This document shows positions 59,621 through 64,000 of a stretch of DNA of 64,000 bases, in pieces. The position numbers and the translations under genes are program-made. The notes beneath the pieces are model-generated. The model worked only from the letters and a program-made list of their open reading frames with translations. It was not told the DNA's origin and searched no databases. This DNA comes from Pilaira anomala (taxonomy: Eukaryota > Mucoromycota > Mucoromycetes > Mucorales > Mucoraceae). The DNA is taken from contig JAIXMQ010000093.1 in assembly GCA_025716855.1 (NCBI GenBank), positions 20,344-84,343 of the forward strand, written 5' to 3'. Each line of letters opens with the position of its first letter. The first letter of the stretch is position 1.

Positions 59621-60408
59621 CAGTTTCTAACACTCATTTTAAAAATATCGCTATTTGTAATCTGCTGGAACTTGGAATCAAAAGGACAAAACGGTTGTTG
59701 TTATGATGGTAAGTTATTTTTTTTTTTTTATATTATGTTTCCAAGCAGTTTCTAACAGTTTCAGCAATGCAATGCAACGGGTTTGTAAAAGCAATGATCA
59801 AGTTTTGTGAGTTCTATTTTCTGGCGAGTATGCTCTATCTTGATGGGTCCTGTCTCCTTCTCTTCCGTCCTCGTTTACGAGCGGTTCGTGCAGTTCAATC
59901 CTGGGTGTAATGGCACGTAAAACCATACGGATATCGTAGGGAGAGTTGGATTGATGGTTCTCATCTCGGTAGATGTCATCTCAAAGGAAGGTATTATGAT
60001 CAAAGGTTGATTGTTGCCACAACACCGCAGCGGTTAGTGATTCTATTTTTTGGCGAGTATGTTCTATCTTGGTAAGTCCTGTCTCCTTCTCTTCCGTCCT
60101 CGTTTACGAGCGGTTCGTGCAGTTCAATCCTGGGTGTAATGGCACGTAAAACCATACGGATATCGTAGGGAGAGTTGGATTGATGGTTCTTATCTTGGTA
60201 GTCATCTCTAAGAAAAATATTATCATTAACTGTTGTGTTGTTGTACTTATCCGTTGCATTCTTATTTTTGAGACTTCAGCTAGTGGACCTCCTCGTGGTT
60301 TGTCTTGGGAAACTTTTGAATTTGGAAACTTTTTCTTTCCGGATTGTAAAGGCTAAAGCACTAGTAACTTTTTTTAAATAATTATTGTAATAAAAAAAAA
60401 AAAAAGGG

Positions 60409-60555
60409 TAATAAACAAAAAGTCCAGATTAAACTTATTTTCCTTTGACATGTTGTGATATACATATACATAAATAAAACCATTCTTTTTGTTAAAGCGT
60501 CTTGTCTTTATGTACCATCCAATAAGTTTCCTCAAGATTGCCCCCAAATTACCTA
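60409..60555. other. Palindrome centre (spacer)
   Basis: About 147 bp of unique sequence between the arms. It equals the 46867-47010 segment of copy B (from GGGTAATAAAC to GATTGCCCCCAA), then switches abruptly to the right arm at ATTACCTATTTTTT. So the left arm reads past its A tract into element-specific sequence, and the joint was made inside the element rather than at its end. Confidence 0.8.
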
Positions 60556-63500
60556 TTTTTTTTTTTTTATTACAATAATTATTTAAAAAAAGTTACTAGT
60601 GCTTTAGCCTTTACAATCCGGAAAGAAAAAGTTTCTGAATTCAAAGTTTCCCAAGACAAACCACGAGGAGGTCCACTAGCTGAAGTCTCAAAAATAAGAA
60701 TGCAACGGATAAGTACAACAACACAACAATCAATGATAATATTTTTCTTAGAGATGACTACCAAGATAAGAACCATCAATCCAACTCTCCCTTCGATATT
60801 CGTATGGTTTTACTGCCATTACACCCAGGATTAAACTGCACGAACCGCTCGTAAACGAGGACGGAAGAGAAGGAGACAGGACTTACCAGATAGAACATAC
60901 TCGCCAAAAAATAGAATCACTAACTGCTGCGGTGTTGTGGCAACAATCAACCTTTGATCATAATACTTCCTTTGAGATGACATCTACCGAGATGAGAACC
61001 ATCAATCCAACTCTCCCTACGATATCCGTATGGTTTTACGTGCCATTACACCCAGGATTGAACTGCACGAACCGCTCGTAAACGAGGACGGAAGAGAAGG
61101 AGACAGGACCCATCAAGATAGAGCATACTCGCCAGAAAATAGAACTCACAAAACTTGATCATTGCTTTTACAAACCCGTTGCATTGCATTGCTGAAACTG
61201 TTAGAAACTGCTTGGAAACATAATATAAAAAAAAAAAAAAATAACTTACCATCATAACAACAACCGTTTTGTCCTTTTGATTCCAAGTTCCAGCAGATTA
61301 CAAATAGCGATATTTTTAAAATGAGTGTTAGAAACTGTTAGAAACTGTTTGGAAACATAATATATATAAAATAAAATAAAGAGTAACTTACCATCATAAC
61401 AACAACAACTAAAGCAGCACCAGTATTAGTCAGAGCAATACCTATCATAGCAACACCTGTCATAGCAGCACCTGTCATAGCAACACCACCAGCCATAACA
61501 ATAACCGGTAACACTAAATAAGCAAACACCCGGTGATGACAGCAGAAAATCGATACTATGGCACCATATTAACTGTATCACAAATAGAACAAGATACCCG
61601 ACAAAAGAAACCCAGAAGCAACTGGTATTCAAATCTTTAAATCTTTATGCAGCAATACACTTAACCTCCCAGAAGTAAACTTCTAGGACCAGGAACTATC
61701 CCATGGTAAGTTAATTACAGATGTAAAATAAAGAAATGTCGAGATCTATACTAATCTGCAAGTAGAGAACTAATGCATTACACTTCAAGAAGTGCTGATT
61801 GCGGCATGTCAAAACATTGTAAATGTTCCACGGTAAGAAAACCGCTACATTCGCATCACAATCAAACAATAGAACACCATACTTTGCAACAGAAAAGATA
61901 ATGATGGGTATAAAAGAGGAACAACAGGGTTATTTTGTATATTTTTTTTTATTCGTAATCTTGATGATGACGTTTCCAAAAAAAAATTATGATAAAAAAA
62001 AAGTGTGTCACAAAAAAAAAACCACAGAGACTGAAGCGCCGTAGAAACAGAATTTATTATTATCTCAGCTTAACATAAACGTAAAGGCTTTATTATTTTC
62101 AAACTAATGTTGTGATTACAGTCTTTGGTTAGATTGAAAGTTTAATGAGCTCCATGGGTGAATTTAAAAGTAGGTAAAGAACAACAGCGGAAATATTATT
62201 ACTCTATATTATGTATAAAAAGAGGATATCTTTCAATTAACGAGTGTGTAGACACAACTACAACATAACTTTTGATTTGTGGTCTTATGTAAGCGTATTA
62301 TCAACAAGTATCTTTGTAGGATTACCCTCTTTTTTATATATATATATATTGATGATAGTCTGAAACAAACTGACTTCGTACCAGGTACCGCTATTTTATC
62401 ACCGCTCCTGGTACCAAGCCAAAACATTTCTTTAAAAATTGATAATGAGCAGTACTGCTTGGTACCAGGTACCACTATTTTATCACCGCCCCTGGTGCCA
62501 AGTCAATTTGTAAGATTACCATCATATTATATATATAAACGATTTGATTTTTAACATATAGACGGATATTTTTAATAACTAAAAGGCCTGATCATCTTTT
62601 TTTTTTTTTTTATTTATTTTGGTACTTCTGTCTATCTTTATTTAAATTTCCTTAACAACTTTGAAATGCTTAATGAAAACCTCCAATCTACTACTTTCCA
62701 AATCCAAGCTTTGACTGAATATTTGGAAGAACTACGTTAAAAGTTACAAGTCAGCAGCAATTCACTCCCTCACATGTTTCAGCTGGTACAAACATAGATT
62801 TGGATTATGACTCCCAGACCAATTGCTTCTGATATCATCCCTGTTGGGCGACTGCAACAAGCTTTATCTGGTAAAGGTGAGGACTTTTTCGATCATCACT
62901 GGACGGAACTTGATCTACACAAACGTAACCTTCGCCTCAACTTTTTCTGTAAGTCATAAAAGAGAACATACATAAAGCCATTCAAGCACTGGTCGTAGAT
63001 CACATCTCCCAACAAAACAATCGTTATCTTAATAATAATCAGCAACTAAGCCAAAAGGTTAAAAGACTTGATTCTCCTAATATTGGGCAAACTTCATCAA
63101 ATGTTTTACAGTCTAATAATCGATCAAACTTTTGAACAATCCATATCCAACTTCTAATAGTTATTCTCACTAACTTCACACCATTATTCTCTAACATCAC
63201 AATTAATTGTCTAACTTCACATCATTAGTTCTTTAAGACATTTATTTTCTAACTTCACATTCATTTTCTCTAAGAGCACATTCATTTCTCTAAGAACTCA
63301 TTTTTTTCTCTAAGAACTCATTTATTTTTCTAATTCACACTTTTTTTTTCTAACTCCACAATTTTTTCTCTAACTTCGCATCACTATTTTTTGTGGACAG
63401 TCAGTAATTAATGAAAAAGACTTGGAGTTGATTTATTAAGCAAAAATAAAACTGAAAAAACCCTCTAAATTAAAATAATAACTACATTTTTATATCTTGA

Positions 63501-64000
63501 ATATCCTGATGAATTGTGTTTGAATCTGGACCATCTTTTTGATGGGTCTAAATTAATCTATGCCAACTCTTTTGCTTCTTTTGAATAAGTACGTTATAAA
63601 TAGAGCAAGGGCTTAAAGTAAAGAGGATAATGATGATAAAGGTATATTTCATGCATGTTTTACGCGATCAAAAAGTATCAAATTGCTTTATTGAGAACTA
63701 TGAGAAACAATTTTTTATTGAGTAGTTAAATTTATCAAGTAGCACTGGACTGTACCAACAAACAAGCGTTTTTAGTACGACTAATATGTATAAAAACTGA
63801 ATTGTGTATTGATATTTTAGTATTTTGAAAATTGCTACTCAATTAAATCTAGCTTGCTATTTGGATGATGATATTTGGGACAGTACTGGAAATGCAGAAG
63901 AAAAAAGAGAGAGGATTGTTGTCTGTTTGGATAGTATACAAGTTGAGAAAATGATTTCGATATATTATTACTAGATGAATGTACTTTTGTCCATACGACT
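60556..64000. repeat. Right arm of the giant palindrome
   Basis: Inverted copy of the left arm. It contains, outward from the centre, the 66-codon frame (60579-60779), the exon-like frame (61255-61046), the hydrophobic frames (61632-61338), the GGTACC subrepeats (62385-62505), the gag-like remnant (about 62640-63140, plus strand), the tandem array (63165-63385) and the helicase-like remnant. It runs off the window. Confidence 0.9.
63780..64000 (+). pseudogene. Helicase-like remnant, right arm
   Basis: Plus-strand counterpart of 57117-56917, again reading LNLACYLDDDIWDSTGN and RIVVCLDSIQ. One base is missing relative to the left arm just after QVE, so the LLLDEC box is out of frame here but in frame on the left. 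Truncated by the window end. Confidence 0.45.

Larger units (their letters stand above)
56850..60408. repeat. Left arm of a giant palindrome
   Basis: Reverse-complement match to 60556-64000 at very high identity by eye, with small indels. Examples: 57169-57275 pairs with about 63640-63752; 58437-58565 with 62385-62505; 59300-59580 with 61380-61640. The outer end cannot be fixed because the partner arm leaves the window. From 58600 inward the arm is the same sequence as copy B 45060-46830. Confidence 0.9.

Overview
The window is nuclear DNA of a fungus, most likely an early-diverging one of the Mucoromycota type. It is very AT-rich. Its genes carry many short GT-AG introns (mostly about 45-110 nt), often with a CTAAC/CTTAAT-like branch site. 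It holds fungal Zn2Cys6 regulators, a metacaspase, a fungal-style MoaA-MoaC gene and eukaryotic ribosomal protein genes. Several models below were assembled by hand from open blocks joined at splice signals. Where exon lengths were summed (RPL24, RPS25, LIM, oxidoreductase, both Zn2Cys6 genes, phytochelatin synthase) the total is divisible by three. I cannot name the species.

Layout. 1-8.5 kb is repeat-rich: a 3.3 kb mobile-element copy (A, 1755-5038) and an unassigned block with only open fragments. 8.5-13.4 kb: a modular repeat protein of unknown function, a decayed gene, and RPL24. 13.7-24.7 kb is gene-dense: a polyQ/polyP protein, a CCDC6-like coiled-coil protein divergent from a tiny LIM protein, MOCS1 (molybdopterin precursor synthesis), RPS25, and a class-I DnaJ. 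24.8-32.7 kb is a decay zone: a broken Zn2Cys6 regulator interrupted by foreign sequence, a nuclease-like family gene, two transposase remnants, and a Zn2Cys6 gene cut off after its DNA-binding part. 33.6-42.8 kb: a medium-chain oxidoreductase, an intact Zn2Cys6 regulator, a type-I metacaspase and a phytochelatin synthase (the last two convergent, 28 bp apart). 43.3-47.2 kb: a headless LRR-like gene abutting element copy B. 49.2-55.7 kb: a tail-anchored PEX26-like protein divergent from a BAR-PH-VASt sterol-transfer (LAM/Sip3-type) gene. 56.4-64.0 kb: a giant imperfect palindrome made of two head-to-head element copies, cut by the right window edge.

The host genes are mostly unlinked housekeeping and stress genes rather than an operon-like system. 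The strongest unusual signals are a predicted one-nucleotide exon in RPL24, the more than 7 kb palindrome with helicase-like, gag-like and small hydrophobic reading frames, a MOCS1 splice choice falling exactly inside the C-terminal Gly-Gly codons, and a self-repeating protein with an Atg8-binding-like motif.
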